This document shows positions 36,265-47,570 of a stretch of 64,000 nt of DNA, in pieces (position 1 is the stretch's first letter; each line of letters opens with the position of its first letter). The DNA is from Saccharina japonica (Eukaryota > Sar > Phaeophyceae > Laminariales > Laminariaceae), in assembly GCA_008828725.1 (NCBI GenBank), contig MEHQ01003965.1:342501-406500 (forward strand), read 5' to 3'. The position numbers were made by a program, and so were the translations under genes. Under the pieces are notes generated by a model. The model had not been told where the DNA came from and made no database searches. It saw only the letters and a list, made by a program, of their open reading frames with translations.

Positions 36265-36885
36265 GGGCAGAGGTATACCTGGTCCGTTTGCGGCCAAAAT
36301 CAGGTACATACTTAAAATCAAGTCAAAAACGCACTCCACGTGCCTTGTCATTGGCCCAGAACTCGTTGTACCTGTTTATGCTTCTTTAAAACCCAGGTAT
36401 ACCTGATTTTGTCTACTCTGCTTGACTTTCACTTTTTTGTGTCGTTTTTAAGCCAGTCAGAGGCCATTCATAGATCCACCCTATGCCCCCTATACAAATG
36501 CCGACGTACGCGGAGACCCCCTCTTCCCTTCGCACCTCGCACCAGACACCACTCGAGCGACACACATAGCTGCCTGCACACCTCCGCCGAAATAATACGA
36601 GATATAAGGCTCCCCTTCGGGATTGTGGCTGACTTGGAATACCAGGGGTGTCGCAAGCTGAGAAGGGGGAATACAGCAACAGGCGTTCGTTCCTCGTACT
36701 ATTAATAGCAGCTACGCGTCGTATACGAAGTACGTAGCCAGCGAGCGAGCACGAAAAACATGAAAACACTCTACTTTGCGTTGCAAGGAACGGCAGGTTC
36801 GTGGGCTGCGTTGTAAACTTGTTTTTAGTATGTACCTGTTTTTGGCCCCGAACGGACCAGGTGTACCTGTTTTTGGTCGCTGCCC
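36265..36885. mobile_element. ~620-bp MITE, GGGCAGCGGCC family, copy 1
   Basis: This is a full-length relative of 62047-62678, sharing nearly every landmark: CAGGTACATACTTAAAATCA, CACTCCACGTGCC, ACGTACGCGGAGAC, CACCTCCGCCGAAATAATAC, GGCTCCCCTTCGGGATTGTG and TTGCAAGGAACGGCAGGTTC. Its left end has lost a few bases compared with copy 2. Flanks TTTTGTTTT and TTTTTTTTC agree at 7 of 9 positions. Confidence 0.75.
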
Positions 36886-37379
36886 TTTTTTTTCGTTTGA
36901 AGCAATACGAAATTGCGTGAGATATTTATCATTTTGCCCAAAATGACTGATTTTGGTCAATCTTGGCCAGTCTTGGATACGTCGTACATATTTTTTTATG
37001 CATTGTTGCGTAATTACTTGAATTTAGTGTGTGTGTTTTTTATGTTCTCGACATCGATTCCTCTTGTCTGTGCGGTCACGAATATGGTTGTATCATGAAA
37101 AAAAGTACATTTTTTCATGAGTTATGACCATAAACGTCATTGGGAATATTTTGTGCCGGACGGACCATACGAGTTTACAGCAGTAAGGTAGAACTCTTAC
37201 TCTGGTCTTATGGTTCATGCGGTCAACTGTGATGGCGGGACTTTGTCCCAACGTGCTATTACTGTAATAATACAAGTATGTAGGAAGTATGTCTCTGTCA
37301 TGAGTGTGTCAACTGGGTGATGAGCACCTCTGGCCCGGGTGTTTTAGCGATGCTCGCCCTGAGCCGTGTGTCGATCCCG

Positions 37380-37450
37380 GTCTATTTTGGTCGATCCCAG
37401 TCTATCTTTATCGATCCCAGTCTAGTTTGGTCGATCCCAGTCTGCTTTGT
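37380..37450 (+). repeat. ~18-bp minisatellite (TCGATCCCAGTCTA)
   Basis: Four copies of TCGATCCCAGTCTATTTTGG-like units are arranged in tandem. Confidence 0.8.
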
Positions 37451-37841
37451 GTCCTATTTTTTTGTTTTACTGGTGATTTGCTACTGCTGTCCGACAAGCT
37501 GGGACGAAGTTTAGAAATATACATGTTTCGTGATCAAAACCAGAGATAAAATTTGCTTATCTATCATGTTTTTTGTGTGTGAATGAAGCCAAATAGCGTA
37601 TTTTTAGGGATTCAGCGGGATACTCCGGAGGCGACTCCGGCGGGCCCTCCGGGGGCGCCTTCAGCGCCCCCCCCTCGACCGGTGCTTTTTTTTCGGCTCG
37701 CTTCACTCGCCTGACTTTAGTTGACTACTACTGTAGTTGGCTAGGTAGCGCCAGCCAACTAGTCCACTAAAATCATGTAGTTGGCTGGCTTCGCCAGCCA
37801 ACTAATAATTAGCCGGGAACTCCCGACAACTCATAGCCCTA

Positions 37842-38594
37842 CCATGTTTGCTATATACGCAAGGGCGGCCGGGGATTTGGATATCATACACCTAACCCCC
37901 CCTCCCCCCGGAGGGCTCGATTTTTATTTTTTTAACAATACCCTGGTACTTGGTATTCGTTTTTTTAGTGTATCCAGCGTGTATCGGTGTACGTATCATG
38001 TGTGATTTGTGTGATGGAGTACCGGAGAGACGCAAACCCTCACATTGACGCAAATATCGTAACATGACACCACACATACATCCCTCGTGCGACATATTTT
38101 ACCTTGAATGCTTGTTCTGCTTTGCCACGATGTAATATGTGAGTGTCGAACACTGTTCGCGATGTTGCCGACAGTGACGTACACGACGTGTGTACAGAAG
38201 CATGTGGGACTTGTGTGGGAAGGCAAGCTGCCAATGACACCAGGCAGGGTCAGCAGTCGGTTTCCCTGATCGATTATCGTTGCAAGGGTATACACAGGTG
38301 TCGAAGATACCTACGTTGGGGCTATCGATCTATCTGCTAAGAAGGAAGGAACCTGCATGTTGATCCGACCACGCTTGTCGACCGAATACAATGTGCCTAC
38401 GCAAGAAAAGAACGCACTCGACATTCCATGCCAAGCCTGCCGATCCCACGACTCTTCGGGGCCTTCTGATCCATCTTCGAGCGAGCTCATAGCTCTTTTG
38501 TTCCGCTCACTACTGCTGCAGTCGCTGTCACTACTGCTGCAGTCGCTGTCACTACGCAGTTGCGGCCTACTCGTATAGGTCGCAGCGCCGCCCA
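37842..38594. other. No recognisable gene
   Basis: A paired GCTGCAGTCGCTGTCACTACT duplication of about 21 bp lies at about 38515-38555. Nothing else is supportable. Confidence 0.4.
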
Positions 38595-38815
38595 GTAGTA
38601 TTGTGGTACTATGGAAGGCCTTGTATCAAGCAAGGGACGGCTCTCTACCGTCCCCTGTGTTCAATAGAGGGAGGGGACGGTGTCCGGTAGTATTGTAGTA
38701 CTATGGAAGGCCTTGTATATCAAGCAGGGGGTGGGGGGCGGCTCTATACTGTCCCCTGTGTTCAGTTTTATATAGTTACTGTACAGGCGTATAGGGAGGG
38801 GACGGTCTCAGGTAC
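38595..38815 (+). repeat. ~95-120-bp tandem duplication
   Basis: Two units start with GTAGTATTGT(G/A)GTACTATGG at about 38597 and 38688 and share AAGGCCTTGTAT, CCGTCCCCTGTGTTC (second copy CTGTCCCC) and GGGAGGGGACGGT. The second unit has a ~25-bp insertion. Confidence 0.75.
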
Positions 38816-39149
38816 CCCCCCCCCCTGTCAAAGGTCAAAGTTGAACAATTCGACGTGAGGTGTCGAAAAAATATTTTTTCGACCACCCTCGATATACGAG
38901 TAAGGATGATATTGTGACGTCATCTGGAGGATGATTAATGAAGGAAAAGGGTATCGGTTTATCGGACGTGGACCCAGCAGAGGAACAGGGTATCGATTAT
39001 TCGGACCTAGACACAGCATCAGCTACTACTGCTGCTGCTGTGATCATGTTTGCCCCCGTTTCTCATACCTGTCGGTTGAGAAAACACGGGTGTTGAGCAA
39101 CAGGGGGCAGCGAAGATGCGTACCAGGTACATTGAGGTTGCATGCACCC

Positions 39150-39235
39150 TAACCCGTTCTCTCTACCCAACTGCATCAATCAGTACACCCAGTGTCTGTC
39201 CTGATTCCTAGTCTTAGCGAGCTACAAATTCTGGG
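39150..39235 (-). repeat. Dispersed repeat R1, fragment C
   Basis: The segment CAGTACACCCAGTGTCTGTC, CTGATTCCTAGTCTTAGC and GGGGTCACAGACAT matches the end part of copies at 505-740 (reverse complement) and 60925-61150. Confidence 0.6.
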
Positions 39236-39238
39236 GTC

Positions 39239-39775
39239 ACAGACATATGTTACAAGGTCAGGTTCTGTAGGGTTTGTGGATTTAGGGTACGGGCATGGGA
39301 GTGTTACAGAACTTACAGAAGTTCCGGCTACGGGTATGAAAGTGTTACACAACGCACAGAAGATCCGTGGGGGTCAAAAATAGTTGTACCCTTACCCCGG
39401 GTATTGTGGCACGGGGCGTACAGAACATACAGAAGTTCCGGGTAAGGGGGGTATAGATGTCCTACAGAACTTACAGAAGTTCCGGGTACGAGTATAAGAG
39501 TGTTAAACAACTCACAGAAGTTCCGGGTATTGTGGCACGGGCGTACATAACTCACAGATGTTCCGTACGGGTATAAACACGTTGTACCCGTACCCCGGGT
39601 ATTGTGGCACGGGCGTACAGAACTTACAGAAGTTCCGGGTACGGGTATGAGTGTCGCACAGAACTCACAGAAGTTATTTGTAGGGTAGTAATACCCGGGT
39701 ACGGGTATGAGTGTCGCACAGAACTCACAGAAGTTCTTTGTAGGGTAGTAATACCCGGGAAAAAACCCGGGTATG
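39239..39775 (+). repeat. Satellite S1 (AGAACTTACAGAAGTTC), locus 1
   Basis: About nine degenerate units of 55-75 bp carry CAGAACTTACAGAAGTTCCG followed by GGTACGGGTATGAGTGT. The core GAACTT-ACAG-AAGTTC is an inverted repeat. Related arrays are at 49690-50032 and just after 51267. Confidence 0.8.
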
Positions 39776-39829
39776 GTTATTCATGTAACCTACAGGAACA
39801 ATCTTGCAAATTTTTCATACCAATACCGT

Positions 39830-39998
39830 ACAGAACACCTAGTAAGAAATAAAAATCTGGTCCAGGCTGGATTTCTTATACGAGAGAGGGTGCTTTCTGC
39901 ACTATTTTCAACATAACGATCCCGAATTTAGTTTTCTCCTTTTAAATACGACATCAGCCTGGCTTTCTTTTCAGCCTGTTTCTCATTTGGTGTCCTGT
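39830..39998. mobile_element. 169-bp MITE, ACAGGACAC family, copy 2
   Basis: It is the same structure as 2585-2755: ends ACAGAACACCTAGTAAGAAA and the complement of ACAGGACACCAAATGAGAAA, with TGGTCCAGGCTGGATTTCTT and CAGCCTGGCTTTC inside. The near-identical length supports a defined element. Confidence 0.75.
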
Positions 39999-40017
39999 AC
40001 TGTACAGCAGTAGTAGT

Positions 40018-40116
40018 ACAGGACATCTTACAAAAACCAGGAAAACTGGCCAAAGCTGCATTTCTTATTCAAGACAGGGTGCTCTCAACGCTAAAATAAC
40101 TTCAATGGGGTCCTGT
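40018..40116. mobile_element. Partial copy of the ACAGGACAC MITE
   Basis: It begins ACAGGACATCTTACAAAAAC, has GCTGCATTTCTTATTC and GGGTGCTCTCAACGCTA, and ends at TCCTGT about 100 bp on, where the Copia open frame takes over. The Copia fragment may have joined here. Confidence 0.55.
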
Positions 40117-42411
40117 ATACGCCGCCGCGCCGACAACGTCGACAGGACTTGACATCATCTACGTATCGTCACCGCCGCTCCCACCGTCGCCGCCGCCACC
40201 GTCGCTTCAACCGTCGCCGCCATCACCGCCGCTTCAAACGTCGCCGCCGTCACCGCCGCTTAAACCGTCACAGCCGTCACCGCCGCTTCAACCGTCGCAG
40301 CCGTCACCGCCGTTCCACCCGTCGCCGCCGTCACCGTCGCCGTCGCCGTCACCGCCGCTCTACCCGTCGCCGTCGGCCCGATCGCCAGTGTTGCCGTCAC
40401 CCCCATCATCGCCGCAACCGTCAACTGCACCGCTCTCCGCCGCCGCCCTGCCGCGGCCGCACACGGAGCCGCAGCAGCAGCGGGTGTCGGCGAGGACGCG
40501 ATCGAAGACGGTCAGGTTTTCCGCTACGCCGATGGTCCAGCCCTTAGCCGCCAGGGAGGCACAGCCGCCCCCATCGCCAGAAGAAGGCGGTCAGGCCGTT
40601 GACCCCAGCACCGGACTCCTGTCGATGATGGGAAAATCAGCACTGTTGTCAATGCTGAATACGCGTGGGGCCGTCGACGCCAGTCACCGCAAGGCGCCGC
40701 CGCCTGTTGGGGGCCGCGGGCAGCCGCCGTATTGTTCCGCGGGGACTGGCGGGACACCGTGGGTTTTCGCGGCAATGCTGGCGACTCGGGAGGGCATTGA
40801 CGCCACCTTGGACGACCAGCCGCCGCCTGACAAGCCCTCGGATTTGCCGCACTGCTACGCGTCTGATCTCAAGGTCCCCAAGAGCCACAAGGAGGCTCTA
40901 CGGTCAGAACATGCACGTCTTTGGGGGGACTCGACGGGGCGGGAGTTATATGGACTGCTGGATGCGGGGACGTTCGAGCCGATCTAGCAACCAGTGAACA
41001 ACATAATTTATGCGAAGTGGGGTTTCGATTGGAAGTCCGACGAATACGGTTGGCCCACCAAGACTATGGCGAGACTGGTAGCGCGGGGGGATCAGCAGAG
41101 AGTTAACATTGACTTTGGAGAATTGTTTGCGCCCACTGTTGCTGTTTCGAGTGTTCGGTTGTTAACAGCGATGGCATTCGAGTTGAACCTTGACTTGTGC
41201 AAATTTGACATTGAGCAGGCCTTCGTGCAATCTGATCTGGAGGAGAACGTCTACATGCGTTTGCCCCAAGGTTGTGGTAGGTTGTCTGGGAAGGTAGTGA
41301 GGCTAAACAAGAGCCTATACGGATTGAAGCAAGCATCGAGACAATGGCATGCGCACCTTACTAGGTGTTTACTGACTTTGGGATTTGTGCAGTGCCTCGC
41401 TGATGCATGCGTGTTCCGTTTGATAGAACGGGGGAGTATAGTAATACCTATAGTAGTGCATGTGGACGATATATTTGCGGTAGGAGAGAAGGCTAGGTGT
41501 GACGATATATTTAGTAGGAATTTGAACGGAATGGTTCCGGTCAAAAACCTTGAGGAGCTACGTTGGTATTCGGGGTGTTTCTATGAGAGGGATTGGGAGA
41601 AGGGTACACTGAAGATTTCCCAACAAACATTCGCCGAACAATTGGCGGATGAATACGGGATAGAGTATGGTAGGAGTGTTCCCCTTTTTATTGGTACTAA
41701 GCTTGCGGATTTCGACAAGAATGAAGCATCGGGAAACTGGCCGTTTCGCGAGTTGGTCGGTTCACTGATGTGGCTGTCAACCAAGACACGGCCGGACATT
41801 TCCAACGCAGTAAGAGCAGTGGCCCGATATTGCGCCGCGCCTAAGTACGTGCCCTGGAAAGCAGCATTTAGTATTTTAGGGTACGTGAGACGGACGAGTT
41901 CGTTCGGAATGACTTTTCAGAGAGGTAAAGTAGGAGGATTGAGCATGCAGGTGTTTGCAGACGCAGACTACACAAGTAAGGCGACTGACAGGAGGTCGGT
42001 TTCGGGGGGACTAGTGATGTGCGGGGGTGCTTCTGTGTCTTGGTTTCTAGGACACAGAAGTGTGTGACACTCTCCACGTCGGAGGCGGAGTACGTAGCAC
42101 TTGCAGACGTCATTAAGGAAGTGTTGTTCTTGAGGCAGGTTTGACGTTTCATGCTGCCTGAAGTCGGAATGCCGTGCATTCCAGTGTTCAAGGATAACGA
42201 GGGTGCCGTGCAGCTCGCACAGAACCCTATTGCCAACTCGAACTCTGAGCACATCGACGTACGGCACCACTTTTTTAGGGAATTGACTGGGAGGAAAGAA
42301 ATCTCTGTTACGTATGTGCCGTCCGGTTCCCAGCATGCGGATTTCTTAAGCAATGCTATTTTTAAGGAGTCTTTTGAGTTCCACCGTAATATTTCCATGA
42401 ATTTAGAATGA
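40100..42411 (+). pseudogene. Ty1/Copia retrotransposon polymerase, 5'-truncated and broken
   Basis: Reverse transcriptase and RNase H of a Copia element. The frame opens at 40100 with a proline-serine repeat region (PSPPSPPLQ-type, about 40150-40420), then a linker ending ELYGLLDAGTFEPI, an in-frame TAG (40985-40987), and the polymerase: LVARGDQQRVNIDFGELFAP, FDIEQAFVQSDLEENVYMRL, LNKSLYGLKQASRQWH, the catalytic VHVDDIF (aspartate codons at 41465-41470), LVGSLMWLSTKTRPDI, and RNase H FADADYTSKATDRRSVSGG. A one-base loss near 42050-42060 shifts the frame; STSEAEYVALAD, an in-frame TGA (42142-42144), FKDNEGAVQLAQN, DVRHHFFREL and SQHADFLSNA follow, ending at 42411. Gag, protease and integrase core are missing upstream. 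Function is lost. Confidence 0.9.
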
Positions 42412-43012
42412 AAGCTTGGTTGTTTCGGGTCTTGGATGGCATGCGGTGGTATATAGTGATAGGAGGTGTTAGGTGTTCCTACATCAATGAGGTAGGAGAT
42501 AGGTATTATAGTGGGTTATGGAGTGTCTGCCATTGGAGCAATATGTTCTACTTATTGTGTCTGGTATCGAATAACTCCTTCAATGTTTCTAGATCATGGA
42601 AGGGCGAGATGCACATCAAAACGACAATGGTATCATAAGGGGGGATATGATAAATTATGATATCATGGTTCGATTTGTGGAACCGCATTGCATCTACGAG
42701 TATAATATGTATAATGGGGTAATGTGCTCGGGGCAATTCGCCGTCTAAGGAATAGTGTGGTTCATGAGAGGAATATTTTATTACTGTATTGCAGCATGTG
42801 GCATATTATGTTACAAATGCATGGGTGTTTCATCAGGCGGACAATCCGTGGGGAAACGTTCCTATACTTGTTTGTGTGGTACGTACGTGACCTATTATGG
42901 AGCCACTAGTAGCAATTTTTACCGGTGCGTGATATGACTTGTTACTGTATGATACACGTAAGAACAGTTGCTCGTGTGCCACATATATCGTTATCATTTA
43001 TGGTACAATGTG
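42412..43012 (+). other. Sequence 3' of the Copia polymerase; possible LTR
   Basis: A purine run AAGGGGGGATA at about 42636-42646 is placed as expected for a polypurine tract, with TGATAAATTATGATATC after it. That would make it the start of a 3' LTR, but with no 5' LTR in the window to compare, the LTR is not confirmed. Confidence 0.35.
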
Positions 43013-43041
43013 GTTGTTGTTGTTGTTGTCTTCACATTAAA
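43013..43041 (-). repeat. GTTTAATGTGAAGA-(CAA)n end motif, copy 3
   Basis: On the minus strand it reads TTTAATGTGAAGACAACAAC followed by more CAA. It matches 744-776 and 49296-49328. Confidence 0.55.
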
Positions 43042-43629
43042 AACCGTGCCGGTCTCTCTATCCAGTACCTCCATCTATCCATACTAATACAACACTTGAC
43101 ACGGTCGATTCCCGTGGTCACAGGCTAACTTACCCAAAAAAAGGTATACTGAAATAAACGTGGAACCCGAAGGGTCCGCAAAGCGATCAAAGCCAGTCAA
43201 AAACAGATAATCTGGAGCCCTCCGCTCCCCTCTACACGCAATGTGAAGGTAAAAATAAAACTGGAAAGGTCAACATCACCAATCGGGGGCACACAACCCC
43301 TGAATATATCTTGTTGCCCTTATCATGCCGGGGTGTTCCGTGCCGGGTTCACGCCGGTCAGGCAAACAAAATCGAGTTATCCACCCCGATTATAAATGCA
43401 GACATGGTACGGGGGAAGGAAACTATGGTCCCGTTCGACTGATGTACCCCCGGCCTGCGAGCAGTGTGACTGCAAAAGGTCAAAAACAACAAAGGGAAAA
43501 AGACAAAGGCAAAGACAAAGAGACAAGTCAAAAGTACAAGCAAACACTCAAACAAAAAAAACCACAGAGACAGCACAGACACTTTATCCCGAGGGGGGGG
43601 TGGTGCAATGGTGCGGCGGTGGGAGAAGG
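43042..43629. other. No recognisable gene
   Basis: A-rich, lysine/glutamine-coding low-complexity sequence lies at about 43480-43560. No element boundary was found. Confidence 0.35.
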
Positions 43630-46600
43630 GGGAAAAACAAAACAAAACAAAACAAAACAAACAAACGAATAGTCCAGGAAAGTCAATCCGGCACATATCG
43701 CGCCACTCGGTCCGCCATTTCTCGCTTGGTTTCTTCCCTCGCCGATTCGCCCTTCTTCCGCACCCCTCCCGTCCCGTTGGTTCTTGGCGTCTCTTTATTA
43801 TTGCGGCGCTCTTTGTCTCGCCTGGTCGCTCGTTTTCGGCTAGCCTCTTCTTCGTCTTTGTGCCAGGAGCTCATAAACCTCTCAGCTCCCTGCAGCACTC
43901 TCTTGTACCACTGCCTTCCTCCCTTCACCTTCGCTGCTTCCGCCCAAACTGATATCGGGACTCCGAAGACACGTCTCTGGTCGTCCGTAGAGCCGTGCGT
44001 AGCTCCGAACGCTTTGAAGTCGTCCTTCAGGCACGTCCGCCAGTTCCGCTCCGGGCACCCCGCGCCCGGGTCCTTCCCCCCCACCAGCTCCCCGAACATC
44101 AGTCGTTTCGGGAGTCGCCCGTCTGGCTGTCATGCCACGGCCCCCGCGAACAGCAGGCGCCGCTGCCGGACAGTGGCTTCCACGCTCCGGCACCCGACCC
44201 TCTTCAGGGCCTGGGCGTAGGACAGCTGCCGGTAGGTGCCTTGCTTGCGCTGGTACCCAGTAACTCGCAGCAGCAGCTGGTAGTGTATCGTCCGCAGCAG
44301 TCGGTAGTGGTCGCGACGTGGGGCCCATGTCATGCAACCGTACAGCAGTGCCTCCATCGCCTCTGCTTGAAGCAGGCGGGCCTTGAGTCGAAACGGTGCT
44401 CCCGGCCTATCGAAGAGCTCCGGGCCATACCTCCTGACGCAGGCCGATGCTGCTCTGCTCCTGAAGTTGATCTCCCGGGGAGGTCGCCATGTTCGTTGAC
44501 GAGGCCGCCCAGGTACCGGAACTCGAGGGTTTGGGTGTATTTCTGCCCCGCTGCTTCGATGATTAGCGACGGCGGGGGCGGTATTGGCTGCTTCTCTTTT
44601 ACGCGCATCAGGAGAGTCTCCGTCTTCTTCTCCGACACCGTCAGCTCGAACTCCCCAAACACCTGCACGATAATGGTCATCATCTTCGCCAGTGCGTCGG
44701 CGGACCTCGATACAACGCCAGCGTCATCGGCATACAGCATCCCCCACACCGCCCTCCGTACGCGGTCGAGTGGTGTCTCCGTCCCCGCTCCCGTCTTCTC
44801 CTTCAGGAACACTAGGTTCTGCATGATACCATCGTCCTCGCTGAATCGTACGATAACGACCTCTAGGGCCGCGGCGAAACAAACTTTGAACAACAGTGGG
44901 GACAGCACACACCCTTGTCGCAAGCCCTGCGTGGCCAAGAACCAGTCCGACAGTTCTCCATCGTCCATGCGCACCCGGGACCGCATTCCGTCGTGGAATT
45001 GGCGGATGACGGCGACGATCTCCGCAGGAATCCCGGCCCTGACCAGCACCTTCCATTGCAGCTCTCGGTCCACCGAGTCATATGCCTTCTGTAGGTCGAC
45101 GAAGCACATGTAGAGCGGTATTCTCCTTCCCCGCCCTAGTTCCTGGAGTCGGCGCACGACAAACAGCATGCATACTGTGGATCGACCAGGTCGGAAGCCG
45201 CACTGTTCCTCCGAGAGGATGTTGCTGGCTTCGCAGAAGGCGCTTAGGCGGTTGGTGATGAGTTTGGCGGGAACTTTGCCTTCGTGCGATGGTAGCGAGA
45301 TCCCCCTGAAGTTGTTGCAGTTGGACCGGTCGCCCTTCTTGTACAGCACTTTGATGGTTGCATCCTTCCACTCTTGCGGGATCTCTCCTCCCTTCCACAC
45401 GTCGACGAGGATGGCATGAAGGCGCTCTAGGACGACGGGTTCGTCGTCATCGATCTTGAGCAACTCGGCAGGGAGGGAGTCATGGCCAGGTGACTTTTAG
45501 TTCTGCAGGCCTTTCGTTGCCCGTTCCACCTCCTCGAGGTCTGGCGCCGCTCCCAACCGTCGGGTGGCTCGCGTCGCTGGTCGTTGCGTCACTTTTTCGG
45601 CGATGTCTGGGTTCAGGGTGGGGGACTTAGTGTTGAGGAGGGTGCCGAAGAATCCCGCCCACCACTGGAGGATGTCTTCCTTGCTCCGGAGCAGCACGCC
45701 ACTCTCGTCCGTGACGAAGTGCTGCCCCCCCGCTTGTTTCCCGCTGAGGCCCACTGATCTCTTAAGGTGTTTGTACAGCCCTCTCATGTTGCGGTCCTTG
45801 TAGAGCGCTTCGAGCTCCGCCAAGTACTTGTCGAGGTGGGCATAAATGCCCGCTTCGACTGCTGCGGCAACTCCCTTACATGCTGCTTTGAGGGTCCTCC
45901 ATGTCGCTGTGGTCCAATTGCCCCTCATCGCGCGGCGCGCTTCCCGCCGCTTGGCAAGGGCCTCCTCCAAAGCGCCTCTCGTCACTGGGGTCTCACACCA
46001 CTCCTGCATGCGTCGTCTCCGCGGTTCCTCGGGTAGTACTGTCTGCGCCGCGTCGAGGAGGGCATTGGTAAACAACGTCGCCATCCCCGCTGTGGTGGTC
46101 GCTGGCTCACCCGGTTGTTGGTCAAGGTTGTGGATGGACCGCTCGCTCACCGCCCGTCGTGCTGTTTCGACCTCCAAATCCTGTCAGCTGACCTGCTGCT
46201 GTTTCGGTTTGGTCCGCACTGCTCGGTTGTGGGCAAGTATGCCACCGAGGTCGACGGTGGCTACCACCATGTTGTGGTCTGAGTCCGCCTTTACTGGGCG
46301 TACCGGTTGGGAAACGACAACTACGTTGGACACTCGGCCGCGGTGTGGCTGTCGCGTGAGGATGTAATCTATGCGCCGGCATTCGTCCCCCGACACGCCG
46401 TTGTATGTGTGCCATATCCCACCCTTACGTGTGGGAAAGAAGGTGTTCGTGATTGCTAGTCTGTTGTCCGTTGCGAAGGTCAGCAGCAGCCTGCCATTGT
46501 CGTTCAGCTTATCACGCCCGTGCTCGCCCATGATACGTTCGTCCTCTCTATCCACCCTCTCTCCCGTCCGCGCATTGGCGTCCATCATTACATAGACACA

Positions 46601-47570
46601 CTCCTTGGCAGGGATCCCCCGCACGAGGCTGTCAAGTTTCCCCCAGAACCTATGCTTGCCGTCGGCGGCTGCGACCTCTGTTGGGGCGTACGCAGCTACA
46701 AAGTTGACCGCTCCGCGGTGACCCGTTATCTCAAACCTCATGGCCATAAGGTGTTCCTCGATATATTCGGTGGTGTACGCAGAAGTCCTGCACATTGACG
46801 CTTCAACGGCTATTCCCACGCCGTGTGTTCCACCTGTCTCCGTGCCACAGCAGAACACCCGAAACCCTGCTGCTGCGAATTCCGTTCGACCTGCCCTCCT
46901 TGTCTCCTGTAGCCCTAACACCGAAACGTTTTGTCTCACTGCCTCGTACAGGATGCTGCAGGCTCTCCCATAGCCGTTAGCCCCTTTTACAGCCAGAGTC
47001 CGCACATTCCAGGTTGCTACCCTAACAAGTGTACTCTGCTGCCTCTCGCGGGCGATACGTGGTGCCTTCCTAGCCAGACTATGCTTCGCCCGTCCCCTCA
47101 TTTTCCTCGTTCGTGCCTTTTTTCTGTTTTTTCTTGGTTGCTTTGCGCACTCTCGGGGTATAGTAAAAAAAGTTAATCCGGTGCTTGTATGTTGTACCAG
47201 AGATACGCCTCATCCCGGAGCGGCTCGACCCTCCAGCTCTGGATTCTCCTCCTTCCTCTCTCTGGTGCATACCCACACGGTGTACGGTCACTCCGCCACC
47301 CTCTCCGTGCTCTCTGCTGCTGCATGGCCCCGGTGTCCAAGCCGGGGCGTTAGGGTTTAACCCCATCTGCAGCCACCCGAGCTTGCTGCGTCACGAGTTA
47401 CCCTGATCTCACGATAGCGGTAACTCCCGACTGCCAAACTGGGGATCCCCCTCTGAACGGTGCTAGGGACCGTGTATTCGTTTTGGGTTGGGTGGTTTTT
47501 CGAGGTTTGAGTCCACTTACGGACCTCGGCCTACCTCGGCAGGGAGGCAGGCCGGGGAGGCAGTTTTGTT
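43630..47570 (-). mobile_element. Near-complete LINE (non-LTR retrotransposon), minus strand
   Basis: Its 5' end lies towards 47.57 kb and its 3' end at 43.63 kb. The order is a 5' leader (about 47102-47570), endonuclease, reverse transcriptase, a C-terminal region, a very short 3' untranslated stretch after the stop at 43683, then a (TTTTG)n tail on the minus strand (43632-43670). The 5' limit is a guess from where LINE-like frames stop. No target duplication was identified. Length, about 3.9 kb, suits a one-ORF LINE. Confidence 0.8.
43683..47101 (-). pseudogene. LINE polyprotein: AP-endonuclease plus reverse transcriptase, inactivated
   Basis: The protein would nick target DNA and copy the LINE RNA into it. 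The endonuclease part (47101-46184) has RVATWNVRTL, LGLQETRR, THGVGIAVEA, VAAYAPTEV, VMMDANARTGE, CRRIDYILTR and KADSDHNMVVA, a full set of AP-endonuclease motifs. A TGA (46184-46186) interrupts, then the frame continues unchanged (46183-45497) to a TAA (45497-45499). Reverse transcriptase follows in the same frame: CFVDLQKAYDSVDRE, TQGLRQGCVLSPLLF, the catalytic MLYADDAGVV, VSEKKTETLLM and FRYLGGLVNEHGDL. Near 44480 a frameshift moves the rest (YGPELFDRP, RLLQAEAMEALLYGCMTW) to another frame, with a TGA at 44130-44132 before MFGELVGGKDPG and HKDEEEASRKR. With three stops and one shift it is dead, but catalytic residues remain. Confidence 0.9.

Larger units (their letters stand above)
35197..37841. 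mobile_element. Candidate hAT-like element or fragments (TAGGGCTATGAG ends)
   Basis: The left end TAGGGTTGTAAGTTGGG and right end (complement of TAGGGCTATGAGTTG) resemble the ends of the element at 50033-51267. The segments just inside also match: TGGGTTTCCTTGG at left, and CCTCCGG(A/G)GGCG with GGCTCGCTTC and CGCCTGACTTTAG at right. No target duplication is evident, so these could be two separate fragments. MITEs at 35815-35984 and 36265-36885 lie within. An open frame near 35304-35519 is proline/alanine-rich and unrecognised. Confidence 0.45.

Noticed and set aside
37620-37830. GC-rich CTCCGGAGGCG block as a possible terminator or regulatory element
   Set aside because: It matches the inside of the hAT-like element at 50033-51267, so it is better explained as mobile-element sequence.
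40149-40547. Arginine/histidine-rich 132-codon frame
   Set aside because: It is the off-frame reading of the CCGTCACCG repeat; the proline-serine frame that runs into the Copia polymerase is the meaningful one.
43396-45113. Long plus-strand frames of 274 and 372 codons
   Set aside because: They are antisense shadows of the GC-rich LINE coding region on the minus strand.
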